Below are positions 34,112 to 42,067 of a DNA stretch of 64,000 nt, piece after piece. The notes beneath the pieces are model-generated. The model ran no database searches. It was given only the letters and a program-made list of their open reading frames with translations, and had not been told where the DNA came from. This stretch comes from CAZKVJ01 sp964556225. GTDB lineage: Bacteria > Actinomycetota > Acidimicrobiia > Acidimicrobiales > Ilumatobacteraceae. The stretch spans positions 76,489-140,488 of the forward strand of contig CAZKVJ010000010.1 in NCBI GenBank assembly GCA_964556225.1, given 5' to 3'. Each line of letters opens with the position of its first letter. The stretch's first letter is position 1. Both the position numbers and the translations under genes were made by a program.

Positions 34112-34798
34112 TCAGCGAGGCCGCAGCGATGCGATCGCGCCCCGGAGGTACTCCGAGAGCATCGAGGCGTCATCGCTCACGACCGGTGCATGGTGGTTGA
34201 TCTCGAGCATCACGAAACCGTGCACGGCGGCGAAGGGAGCGAAGAGCCGCGTTCGCTCAGCCAGCGGGAGGGCGCCGAGCCCGAGCGGATCGAGCTCGCG
34301 GCCGATGAGCTCGCCGAGCGCCGCCACGAGCGGGGCGAACACCGCTACCTCGGCCTCAACCGTCGGCCCCCCCGGGGGCGCCGCGTAGCCGGGGATCTGG
34401 TCAGTGAAGATGAGGTTGAACTGCTGCGGGTTCGCGACCGCCCACGCTCGGTAGGCGAGGCAGCAGGCGATCAGACGTGCTTCGGCATCCTCCGGCTCGG
34501 ACGCGGCCGCCGCCTCGAGGTGCGCAGCAAGGTCTCCGAACGCGGCGAGCAGGATGCGGGTGAAGAGGTCGTCGATGCCGTCGACGTAGGTGTAGAGCGA
34601 GGCCGGGCTCATCCCGACCTGCTTCGCGATGCCGCGCCACGAGACGCCGGCCGGCCCGCCCGCGGCGAGCTGCTCCCGTCCGATCCGGACGATCTCATCC
34701 GTCAGCTCGCGCCGCAGCCGGTCGCGGCGGGAGATCTGCGTGGCCGAGGCGCCCGGCGTCTCGACGCCGTCGGCGCCGGCCGTGGCGGCGCGTCGCAT
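34112..34798 (-). CDS. TetR-family transcriptional regulator
   Basis: The 228-residue protein has an N-terminal helix-turn-helix (GVSWRGIAKQVGMSPASLYTYVDGIDDLFTRIL) and a C-terminal domain with the WHG-like pattern (AYRAWAVANPQQFNLIFTDQIPGY). The ATG at 34798 has a TAGCGT box 7 nt upstream, which suggests a leaderless transcript. It is convergent with the SWIM gene and divergent from an NAD-dependent epimerase gene across several CAAA...TTTG dyads, which it probably binds. Effector unknown. Confidence 0.9.
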   Translation of the reverse strand: MRRAATAGADGVETPGASATQISRRDRLRRELTDEIVRIGREQLAAGGPAGVSWRGIAKQVGMSPASLYTYVDGIDDLFTRILLAAFGDLAAHLEAAAASEPEDAEARLIACCLAYRAWAVANPQQFNLIFTDQIPGYAAPPGGPTVEAEVAVFAPLVAALGELIGRELDPLGLGALPLAERTRLFAPFAAVHGFVMLEINHHAPVVSDDASMLSEYLRGAIASLRPR

Positions 34799-34805
34799 GT
34801 GACCG

Positions 34806-34884
34806 ACGCTACGTCAGGCCATCCTTGACTTCAAACACTGTTTGACAGATGATCCAACAGTGTTTGAGAAACAAATATCATTTG
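34806..34884. promoter_or_regulatory. TetR operator region with three CAAA-TTTG dyads and leaderless tetR promoter
   Basis: TCAAACACTGTT (34831-34842) and AACAGTGTTTGA (34856-34867) are perfect inverted repeats 13 bp apart, and the left arm extends into the dyad CAAACACTGTTTG. A third dyad CAAATATCATTTG lies at 34872-34884. The minus-strand TAGCGT box (34806-34811) serves tetR. The dyads reach into the 5' end of the epimerase reading frame, so the epimerase start or its promoter is within the operator. Confidence 0.75.
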
Positions 34885-35846
34885 AGACTCCTTTCGACTC
34901 CGTCACCACGACCCCGCTGGTCCGTCCAGTGGTGATCGGCGCCGGGCCGGTGGGCCGCGCCATCGCCGAGGTGCTCGAGGCTGCCGGCTCGACCGCCACC
35001 GTGCTCACTCGGCACCCCACGCCCATCGCTGGAGCGTCAACGCAGGCGGTCGACGCGACCTCCACCGACGAGCTCGTCGACGCGATCGCTGGCGCGGACG
35101 TCGTGTTCCAGTGTGCGCAGCCCGCCTACCACCGCTGGGTCGAGGAGTTCCCCGCACTCCAGCGAGCGGTCGTCGGCGCCTGCGAGCGCGTCGGCGCCTC
35201 GCTCGTCGTCGTCGAGAACCTGTACGGCTACGGGCCGGTCGACGGTCCGATGACCGAGACGACACCGATGCGGCCCACCACCCGTAAGGGAGCCGTCCGC
35301 GCCCAGATGTGGCAGGAGCTCGAGACCGCCCACGCAGGCGCAAGGGTGCGCGTCGCCGCCGTTCGGGCCAGTGACTTCATCGGCCCCGGCGTGGTCGGAT
35401 CAGCCTTCGGTGAGCGCTTCGTCGTTCCGCTGGTCGCCGGTCGACGCGCCGATGTCCTGGGGGACCCCGACGCACTCCACTCGGTCACCTACGTGCCCGA
35501 CCTCGCCGCCGCCATGGTCCACGTTGCCCGTCAGCCCAACGCCTTCGGGCGGGCGTGGCACGCCCCCACCGCCCCTGCCGTCACGCAGCGTGAGCTGGTC
35601 GGCCTCGTCGCCGCTGCCGCTGGCACTGCGCCGTCGCTGAGGGTCGTGCGGCCGTGGATGCTGCGGCTGGTGGGGCTGTGGGATCGAGGCGCGCGAGAGA
35701 CCATCGAGATGCGCGACGAGTTCGAGCACGACTTCGTCGTCGACTCGTCGGCGTTCGAGCGGGCGTTCGGAGTCGGCCCGACCCCCCTGGCCGACAGCGT
35801 GGCCGCGACCGTTGCCTCGTTCGCGCAGCCCGCCGATCCACGCTGA
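34842..35846 (+). CDS. NAD-dependent epimerase/dehydratase family protein
   Basis: The protein is an atypical short-chain dehydrogenase with a Rossmann motif VVIGAGPVGRAIAEVLEAAG near its N-terminus and the active-site-like region VVVENLYGYGP; the C-terminal half matches NAD-dependent epimerases acting on nucleotide sugars or flavonoid-like substrates. The longest frame starts at TTG 34842, inside the operator. GTG 34860 is an alternative, and homologous proteins usually begin just before VVIGAG, so the real start may lie as far down as about 34930. It is divergent from the TetR gene and probably induced through it. Confidence 0.8.
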   Translation: MTDDPTVFEKQISFETPFDSVTTTPLVRPVVIGAGPVGRAIAEVLEAAGSTATVLTRHPTPIAGASTQAVDATSTDELVDAIAGADVVFQCAQPAYHRWVEEFPALQRAVVGACERVGASLVVVENLYGYGPVDGPMTETTPMRPTTRKGAVRAQMWQELETAHAGARVRVAAVRASDFIGPGVVGSAFGERFVVPLVAGRRADVLGDPDALHSVTYVPDLAAAMVHVARQPNAFGRAWHAPTAPAVTQRELVGLVAAAAGTAPSLRVVRPWMLRLVGLWDRGARETIEMRDEFEHDFVVDSSAFERAFGVGPTPLADSVAATVASFAQPADPR

Positions 35847-35927
35847 CGGAGCGCGGCGACGCCTCCACGCGCGATTCGCGCCACCCTGGCGCGCTCGTCG
35901 CGGCGGTGGGCGTGGCAGGCTGCGGGG

Positions 35928-36605
35928 GTGGCCGTGGTGGGGGTCGACGCATGCCAGCGGGGGTGGGTGGCGGTGGTGCTCCGTGACGGTGCCGCGCCCT
36001 CCGCACATCTGCTGGCGACCATCGATGGCATCGCCGGCGCCGTCCCGGACGCCGAGGTGATCGGCATCGACATCCCGATCGGGCTCTCCGACGACCGGCC
36101 CCGGCAGGCCGACCTCGCCGCACGGGCCGCCGTCGGTCCCCGCCGGAGCTCGGTGTTCGTCACGCCGGTCCGGGCCGCGCTCGAGGCGCTCACGCACGCC
36201 GACGCAACGGCGATCTCCGTGGCGCGGACGGGATCGGGCGTCAGCCAGCAGGCCTTCGCGCTCAGGGCGAAGATCTTCGAGGTGGAGCGGTGGCTCCCGA
36301 GCGCACCGTGCCCCGTCTACGAGGTGCACCCGGAGCTGTCGTTCACCATCATGAGTGGGCAACCGCCGACGGCGCCCAAGAAGTCGTGGCACGGCATGGT
36401 GGTACGGTGGGCTGCCCTCGCACGGGAGGGCATCGGCCTGGACGGCATCGACGCCGAGGTCGGATCCCTCGTCGGCATCGACGACCTGCTCGATGCCGCC
36501 GCCGTCGCGTGGTCGGCGAGACGGCTCCACACGGGCTGCGCCATCGCTCTCCCCGATCCACCCGAACGAGCCCCGTCCGGACGGGCGATGGCGATCTGGG
36601 CCTGA
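35928..36605 (+). CDS. DUF429 family protein (RNase H-like fold)
   Basis: The 225-residue protein opens with VVGVDACQRGWVAV and continues with VIGIDIPIGL, both DUF429 signatures built around conserved Asp residues, then VYEVHPELSF and KKSWHGMV. The fold is predicted to be RNase H-like and related proteins act as nucleases or nucleotide-binding factors, but no function is established. GTG 35928 is the first start consistent with the conserved N-terminus. It stands alone, convergent with the MDR oxidoreductase gene. Confidence 0.85.
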   Translation: MAVVGVDACQRGWVAVVLRDGAAPSAHLLATIDGIAGAVPDAEVIGIDIPIGLSDDRPRQADLAARAAVGPRRSSVFVTPVRAALEALTHADATAISVARTGSGVSQQAFALRAKIFEVERWLPSAPCPVYEVHPELSFTIMSGQPPTAPKKSWHGMVVRWAALAREGIGLDGIDAEVGSLVGIDDLLDAAAVAWSARRLHTGCAIALPDPPERAPSGRAMAIWA

Positions 36606-36618
36606 TCCGACCGGGCGA

Positions 36619-37566
36619 TCAGAAGCGCACGACGACGTTGCCGACCTTGTGGCCGCTGTCGACGAGGCGGTGGGCCTCGACGAGGTGGTCGAGGTCGAAC
36701 GTCTGGTCGTGGACCACCGTGAGCTGGCCGTCGGCGACGAGGCGCACCAGCAGCTCGAAGTCCTCGGCCCGTTCCGGCGCGGCCCCGGCGACGACGTTGC
36801 CACGGGCGCGGATCGTCTCCCAGAGGCCCGCCACGGCCAGCACCAGCACCCCACCGTCGCGCAGCAGCCCACGACCGGACTCGATCGACAGGTTCCCGAC
36901 CGTGTCGAGCACCACGTCGAACCGATCCCCGACGGCAGCGACATCGACCTTCGAGTGGTCGATGATCCGCTCCGCACCGAGCCGCGTCACCAGCTCGGCG
37001 TTCGCTGCGCTCGTGACGCCCGTGACCGTCGCCCCGAAGTGCGCCGCCAGCTGGACGGCGTTCGTGCCGACGGCACCCGACGCACCGTTGACCAGCACCG
37101 ACGAGCCCGGCTGCACCGACGCCTTGTCCCTGAGGAACCAGAGCGCCGTCGAACCGCCGAACAGCACCCCTGCGGCGTCCTCGTACGACACCTCCGGCGG
37201 CTTGCGGACCAGCCGCGTCGCTGACAGGGCCACGTACTCGGCGTGAGCGCCCAGCTTCACGCCGGTCATGCCGCAGACCTCGTCGCCGGGCGAGAAGACC
37301 TCGACCTTCGACCCGACCGCCTCGACCACGCCGGCGACACAGGTTCCCAGGACGTGGCGCCGGGGGCCACGGAAGCCGAACAGCAGACGGGTCGCAAGCC
37401 CGAAGCCGGCGGGGAACCGCGCGCCGCGGATGCGTGCGTCTCCTGACGTCACCGCGGCCGCCGCCGCTCGCACGAGCACCTCACCGGCGGCCGGCTCCGG
37501 CCGTGGAACTTCGACGATGCGGACCATCTCGGGCCCTCCGTACCGTTCGACGACGGCCGCTCGCAT
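36619..37566 (-). CDS. Zinc-independent MDR oxidoreductase (quinone reductase-like)
   Basis: This medium-chain dehydrogenase/reductase (315 residues) carries MRAAVVERYGGPE at its N-terminus, the GroES-like domain, and a Rossmann domain with SVLVNGASGAVGTNAVQLA (NADPH-binding AxxGxxG). The structural-zinc Cys cluster of alcohol dehydrogenases is absent, as in the QOR group. ATG 37566 has GGGAGG upstream and a TAGCGT element further up. Substrate is likely an enone or quinone; this is inferred from family only. Confidence 0.88.
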   Translation of the reverse strand: MRAAVVERYGGPEMVRIVEVPRPEPAAGEVLVRAAAAAVTSGDARIRGARFPAGFGLATRLLFGFRGPRRHVLGTCVAGVVEAVGSKVEVFSPGDEVCGMTGVKLGAHAEYVALSATRLVRKPPEVSYEDAAGVLFGGSTALWFLRDKASVQPGSSVLVNGASGAVGTNAVQLAAHFGATVTGVTSAANAELVTRLGAERIIDHSKVDVAAVGDRFDVVLDTVGNLSIESGRGLLRDGGVLVLAVAGLWETIRARGNVVAGAAPERAEDFELLVRLVADGQLTVVHDQTFDLDHLVEAHRLVDSGHKVGNVVVRF

Positions 37567-37801
37567 CGGTGCCAGCACCTCCCGACCGGGTCCGGAGGCA
37601 CCGTCGCAGCACCTCGCCCCTGGCCCGACGCTAGCCACCCGGACGCTCGCCGAGCGCGACGATTGAGTACCCGGATCGGGCCGCTGGACGGCGGGCGTCC
37701 GGCGAAAGTTCGACGCCTTTCCGCCTAACAGGATACTCGTTTTCCGGTTGCTCAGGTCCGCCGACCGACGGTGAACCGAACCGCTGACATGGGGGAAGTG
37801 A

Positions 37802-38280
37802 CGTGCGCAGCTCGAAGCGCCATCGTGTGATGGCTGCCTGGCGGCGGCAGCCGTGGTGTTCGCCGCGTGTGGCGGCGACGACCCGTCGGAGCCCGCGCCC
37901 ACCGAGGCCGCCGAGGACACCGCCGCGCCGGAGGCCACCGAGACCCCCGCCGAGGACACGACCCCCGGCGACACGACACCGCCGGACACCGAGGCGCCCG
38001 CGGAGGATCCCCTCGGCACGCCGACCCCGGCGGAGGGCGAGCCGGTGAAGATCGGCCTGATCACCGAGGGCGGAGGCGAGACGGTCAGCTCGCAGTCCGA
38101 GCTGACCGAGACGGGCGCCCAGATCGCCGTCGAGTTCGTCAACGAGTACCGCAACGGGCTCGCCGGCCACCCGATCGATCTCATCATCTGCGCCAACAAG
38201 GCCAGCGCATCGGGCGCGACCGACTGTGCCAACCAGATGATCGAGGAGGACGTCGCCGCTGTCGTGTGGCCCTTCACCGG
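37802..38280 (+). pseudogene. Branched-chain amino acid-type receptor lipoprotein, 5' fragment with frameshift
   Basis: From GTG 37803 a signal-like start runs (RSSKRHRVMA), then a one-base shift near 37840 leads to AAVVFAACGGDD, a lipobox, followed by a Thr/Glu/Pro linker and VKIGLITEGGGETVSSQSELTETG, the start of a LivJ-like binding domain. Similarity stops abruptly after DVAAVVWPFTG at about 38280. Roughly two thirds of the gene is missing. The intact relative in this window is the receptor at 1-1318. It cannot be functional. Confidence 0.8.
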
Positions 38281-38690
38281 GTCACGTCTGCCGCCACATC
38301 GACCGTGAGGACCTCATCGACGACGAGCGCTTCGACCGCGCCGAGAAGCTGATGCCAACGCGGTGGAGGCCGGCCGGCCGGTACGTCGCCGTTGCGATCG
38401 CGTCGCAGCCCTACGCCCACTGGCGGGAGCGGTTCAAGACCCTCGAGGGACAGTGGGCTCCCGTGCAGAGCCCGCTCGAGGTGGCATCCGACCCGCAGAT
38501 CATCGCCAACGGCTACATCGTCGCCGTCACCGACCTGGACGGCAATGAGCGGCGCCTCGTGTCGTCCCCCGTGCAGTTTCGACGAGACGCCCTTCACCCT
38601 CACACGCGACCCGCAGTTCGCCGAGCACACCGACGAGATCGTGCTCAGCCTCGGCCACACCGAGGAGGAGCTGATCCAGCTGAGGTGAAG
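38281..38690 (+). pseudogene. CaiB/BaiF CoA-transferase, 3' fragment with two frameshifts
   Basis: Three frames together give CRHIDREDLIDDERFD, then YAHWRERFKTLEGQWAPVQSPLE and ASDPQIIANGYIVAV, then DETPFTLTRDPQFAEHTDEI, which is the C-terminal end of a class III CoA-transferase. Frame changes lie near 38352 and at 38578 (CAGTTTCGACGAG, one T too many). The N-terminal three quarters, including the catalytic Asp, is missing; the fragment begins exactly where the receptor fragment ends. Confidence 0.78.
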
Positions 38691-39310
38691 GTGGCGAATG
38701 GCTCGGTGTGCGGCGTCGGGCTCCAGCTCCCCAACGGGACCCGGCGAGAGCTCAGCTGACGCGAGGTCGTCTGCACCATCCCGCCGAAGTACGTGTTCAA
38801 CGTGCTGCCACGCGACGCGTTCCCGGCCGAGTGGGTGGACCTGCTGCGCACGCAGCTCTGGGGGCGGGGCTGCTGTCGGCCGTCATGGGCATGCGCCGCG
38901 ACGTGTGGGCCGATCATGGGATCCACGAGCGGTCCTTCGTCTTCCTGCCGGACATCCTCTCCGAAGGCTTCGTCGGCGCGGTGGACATGGTGATGGCGGT
39001 GCTGGGCAGCTGGGGGCGGCGCAACCCGGACGGCCGCCACGACTTCTGCTTCTCCACCGCGCTCATCGACACCGAGATGCGCGACCGGTCCAAGGTCCGC
39101 GAGGTCATCGACTGGGTCGGCGTGGACCGCCCGGACGTGGTGTCACCTCACGTCCGGGGCCTGTACTTCGCCGGCGACCAGTACGGGGCGCGGCTGTGGG
39201 GCGGCGGCGTCGACGGCGCGGCGCTCTCGGCGGTGCTGTGCGTCGACCAGATGACCGGCTCCAGCCTCGAGGAGCAGATCTTCCCCTGGTACCACCGCGG
39301 CCTCGTCTGA
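38691..39310 (+). pseudogene. FAD-dependent oxidoreductase, 3' fragment with in-frame TGA and frameshift
   Basis: The sequence encodes GVGLQLPNGTRRELS, then a TGA at 38757-38759, then REVVCTIPPKYVFNVLPRDAF in the same frame, a shift in the G run near 38865, and finally a clean 145-codon frame from VMGMRRDVWADHG to GLYFAGDQYGARLWGGGVDGAALSA and the end at 39310. The last part is the typical FAD-binding C-terminus of amine-oxidase/phytoene-desaturase proteins. The FAD N-terminal domain is missing. Related intact-length gene: 47620-49102. Confidence 0.78.
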
Positions 39311-39332
39311 GGGCTGCAGGTGGCCGGCGCGG

Positions 39333-40061
39333 TCACTCGGTGCCGATGCGAGCGACCAGCTCGTGCGCCAGCGCGGTGTCGCCGATGATCTCCAGCGAGT
39401 CGATCGGGATGCGGCTGTACAGCGCCAGCAGCAGGTCCGACGCCGTCCCGCGGATCGCCACGTCGCCCTTTGCGTGGATCGCCTCGACCCGGCCGTCCCC
39501 GTGGATGATCCACTCCCCGACCGTGTCGGTGCAGTGCAGGTGCACGGTCCCCGGCAGGGTTCGGTCGGCGTGCACACTCCAGGGCAGGGTCACGGCCAGC
39601 AGCTCGTCGACGGCGTCCGCCGCCGCGCCGGCCTCGATCGGCTGCGGCTGACCGGTGGCCGCCTGCTCGATGTCCCAGCGGTGGACCGCCGCCTCCTGCA
39701 CCTGGTGACGGCGGATGAAGCCGACGTTGTGCGCCGTCTCGTCCAGCGCCCAGGTCCACACCGCCACGTCGTCGGAGGTGTCCTCGAGGAGGCGGATCAG
39801 GCGGTCGGCCTGCGCCCGGCCCCACGCGACGACGTCGCCGTAGGCCGCCGGTCGTGCGGGGGCCATCGCCTCGATCTCGTCCGGCCCGCTCGCCCGCACC
39901 TCGACGTCGGTCCCCCAGAACCAGTGGACCTCGGCGAGGTGCCAGACCAGATCGGCCACGGTCCAGTCCGGGCAGCCCGGCACGGCCAGGCCGGGGTCGG
40001 CGGTGTCCGCCACGGCGTAGAAGCGGTCGCTGTCGCGGCGGATGGCGGCGAGGAAGTCCAT
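39333..40061 (-). CDS. Maleylpyruvate isomerase/mycothiol-dependent (DinB-like) family protein
   Basis: The 242-residue protein has the DinB-like four-helix N-domain with CPDWTVADLVWHLAEVHWFW, where the His residues of the WHL...H motif bind a metal, and RRHQVQEAAVHRWDIEQA supplying the third ligand region (TIGR03083-type proteins). The C-terminal part (about 150-242) is the small SCP2-like domain seen in these actinobacterial proteins. Many family members are mycothiol-dependent; the reaction here is not known. Convergent with the FAD remnant. Confidence 0.85.
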   Translation of the reverse strand: MDFLAAIRRDSDRFYAVADTADPGLAVPGCPDWTVADLVWHLAEVHWFWGTDVEVRASGPDEIEAMAPARPAAYGDVVAWGRAQADRLIRLLEDTSDDVAVWTWALDETAHNVGFIRRHQVQEAAVHRWDIEQAATGQPQPIEAGAAADAVDELLAVTLPWSVHADRTLPGTVHLHCTDTVGEWIIHGDGRVEAIHAKGDVAIRGTASDLLLALYSRIPIDSLEIIGDTALAHELVARIGTE

Positions 40062-40440
40062 GGCCGAGGTGTAGCACGATGTCGGCGGCGCAGTCGGCGA
40101 TCCGTGCCGGCCCGTCCAGTGGAAGGTGTCGTGCAACCATCCGAGCTCATCGAGTGCCGGACGTTCCCGTGCACCGACGTCGTCCACGATGCGTACCACG
40201 TGCCCGGCGTCGACGTCGACCCGGCGCGGGTCAGGCGAGGGTGATCCCCGCGGGCTCGACGTACAAGCTCCGGCTGGTGAGTACCGGTTCGGCGAGGTGC
40301 GGGCGTTCCCCTCGTACCTCCAGGCCGGGCCCAGCTCCTTCATCGAGAAGAGCAAGCGGACGATGATCGCCGAAGACAATGCGAGCGCGCTCCGCACGCA
40401 AGGAGCTGGCCGTCGGGGGATCTGTGCACCACCCCCTGGG
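40062..40440. other. Stretch without an identifiable gene
   Basis: No frame in this interval carries recognisable protein motifs. One plus-strand frame (ending AGEYRFGEVRAFPSYL near 40320) looks protein-like but has no start, stop or family that I can name, so it may be another gene remnant belonging to the decayed stretch at 37.8-39.3 kb. Confidence 0.4.
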
Positions 40441-40446
40441 TATCGT
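40441..40446 (+). promoter_or_regulatory. TATCGT -10 box, leaderless promoter of the DUF222 gene
   Basis: TATCGT ends 7 nt before ATG 40454, with no ribosome-binding site between. The spacing supports 40454 as the start, in place of the longer upstream frame. Confidence 0.55.
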
Positions 40447-40453
40447 CGAACAT

Positions 40454-41917
40454 ATGTTCCCATCGGATGTGGTGGAGGAGACGGCGGCGGGTGCGCCGGG
40501 CGGCGCGACTCGGTCGCAGCGCCTGGATCGGGTCGAAGCGCAGATCGCTCGGGTGTGCGGCCGGCTGAACTTGTTGCACGCCGAGCTGGTCACCTTGATC
40601 GCGGAGGCGTTGACGCTCGGCGCCGCGGAAGGGCACGGGTTGCGCTCGGCGGGGCACTGGGTCGCCTGGCAGACCGGGGCCACGACCGGCCGCGGTGCCG
40701 CGCTGGCGCGCCTGGCTGAACGCGCCAGCGAGCTGCCAGCCACGATCGCCAAGCTGTCGGCGGGGGAGGTCTCGATCGATCAGGCCGCCGTGATCGCCGC
40801 CCGGGCCCCCGCCTGGGCGGATGCCGAGGTCGCCCAGCTGGCCACCGTGATGACCCCGCATCAGCTGGGTCGGGTCTGTGCCGCCTACCCCCAGCCGGTC
40901 AAGGAGCCCCGCACCCCCAGCTACGGGGTGAGCACCGTGACCACCGACGATGGTGACACCCGGATCCGGGCGCTGGTGCCCGCCGATGTGGGTGCGATGT
41001 TCACCACCGCCATGCGCGCCCACCTCGACGCGCTCATCGACGCCCACCGCGCTGGCACCTCCCCCGCCGACGGCGACGACACCAGCTCGCGACCCACGTC
41101 GGTGGATGCGCTGGTGCGCATGACCGACCGATCCCTGTCCGTCGACGCCCGCGACCGGCCCCACTACCGCCGTCACCAGGTCCTGGTTCACGTCGACGCC
41201 GGCACCCACCACGCCCAGATCCATCTCGGACCCGCCCTCTCGGACGAGCTGCGCCGCGTGTTGTGCTGTGACGCCACCTACCAGCTCGTCTACGAACGCG
41301 ACGGCCGCCCCATCGGTGTCGGCACCATCCGCACCATCCCCCACCGCACCCGCATCGCCGTCGAGCACCGGGACCACGGCTGTCGAGTACCGGGCTGCAC
41401 CCGAACCTGGGTGCAGGTCCACCACATCCACCACGTCGAAGACGGCGGGCTGACCGAGACCTGGAACCTGATCGCCCTGTGCCCCCACCACCACCGCCTG
41501 CACCACCGCGGCCTGCTGGGCATCACCGGAGCAAACGCCGACCAGCCCGACGGGATCACCTTCACCGACCGCTACGGGCGCACCATCACCGGCGTCACCG
41601 CCCCCACCCCACCCAGCGGGCCACCCGGCGCCTGGCACCCCGACCCACCCGCCTACCAACACCCCGACGGCAACCGCCTCAACCCCCACTGGCTCACCCT
41701 CAACGCAACACCCCCGCCACCAGCCGAGGCCAGCTGCAGCTCAGGGAGCGACGAAGTCGACGCCCTCGCGGAGCAGACCGCGCCAGAGCAACCGCTCGGG
41801 GTTGGCGATCGCCACCCACTCCCTGAAGACGCGGCCTGCGGGGGCGAAGGGCGCTCCGACGCCCGAGCCGATCGGCTCCTGCACGCGCTCGGCCAGCAGC
41901 TTGACGACGAGACCTGA
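40454..41917 (+). CDS. DUF222 and HNH endonuclease domain protein (13E12-repeat family)
   Basis: The N-terminal 270 residues are a DUF222 domain and are followed by an HNH nuclease: C-R-V-P-G-C, then VHHIHHVEDGG and NLIALCPHHHRLHH supply the zinc ligands and catalytic His/Asn. Such genes are multicopy in actinobacteria and have been linked to 13E12-type mobile repeats. The usual C-terminus (LNPHWLTLN followed by Pro-rich residues) is reached near 41715; the frame then reads about 60 codons antisense to the next gene and ends at 41917, so the native stop has probably been lost. Confidence 0.85.
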   Translation: MFPSDVVEETAAGAPGGATRSQRLDRVEAQIARVCGRLNLLHAELVTLIAEALTLGAAEGHGLRSAGHWVAWQTGATTGRGAALARLAERASELPATIAKLSAGEVSIDQAAVIAARAPAWADAEVAQLATVMTPHQLGRVCAAYPQPVKEPRTPSYGVSTVTTDDGDTRIRALVPADVGAMFTTAMRAHLDALIDAHRAGTSPADGDDTSSRPTSVDALVRMTDRSLSVDARDRPHYRRHQVLVHVDAGTHHAQIHLGPALSDELRRVLCCDATYQLVYERDGRPIGVGTIRTIPHRTRIAVEHRDHGCRVPGCTRTWVQVHHIHHVEDGGLTETWNLIALCPHHHRLHHRGLLGITGANADQPDGITFTDRYGRTITGVTAPTPPSGPPGAWHPDPPAYQHPDGNRLNPHWLTLNATPPPPAEASCSSGSDEVDALAEQTAPEQPLGVGDRHPLPEDAACGGEGRSDARADRLLHALGQQLDDET

Positions 41918-42067
41918 GCCCTTGAAGTCGACGAGGGCCAAGAACTCGCCGTCGACGTGCGCGCAGCGGCCGCCCATGATGGTCCCCTCGCCCACGCGCG
42001 GGTCCTCGAGGCGCAGCTCGTCGATCAGGTCCCAGACGAGCTGCTCGGCGGCAAGCCGGCCGCTCAT
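41741..42067 (-). CDS. Small conserved protein (TfoX N-terminal-like)
   Basis: The 108-residue protein contains GTIMGGRCAHVDGEFLALVDFKGSGLVVKL and GRVFREWVAI, a pattern seen in conserved actinobacterial proteins resembling the TfoX/Sxy N-terminal or YjbR fold. No catalytic residues are evident. ATG 42067 overlaps the stop of the N-acyl-D-amino-acid deacylase (ATGA), so the two are coupled. The last 177 bp lie opposite the run-on tail of the DUF222 gene. Confidence 0.7.
   Translation of the reverse strand: MSGRLAAEQLVWDLIDELRLEDPRVGEGTIMGGRCAHVDGEFLALVDFKGSGLVVKLLAERVQEPIGSGVGAPFAPAGRVFREWVAIANPERLLWRGLLREGVDFVAP

Noticed and set aside
38757..38759. In-frame TGA in the FAD oxidoreductase fragment as a second selenocysteine codon
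   Set aside because: The gene is truncated and also frameshifted, the position is not a known redox site, and no SECIS-like hairpin follows.
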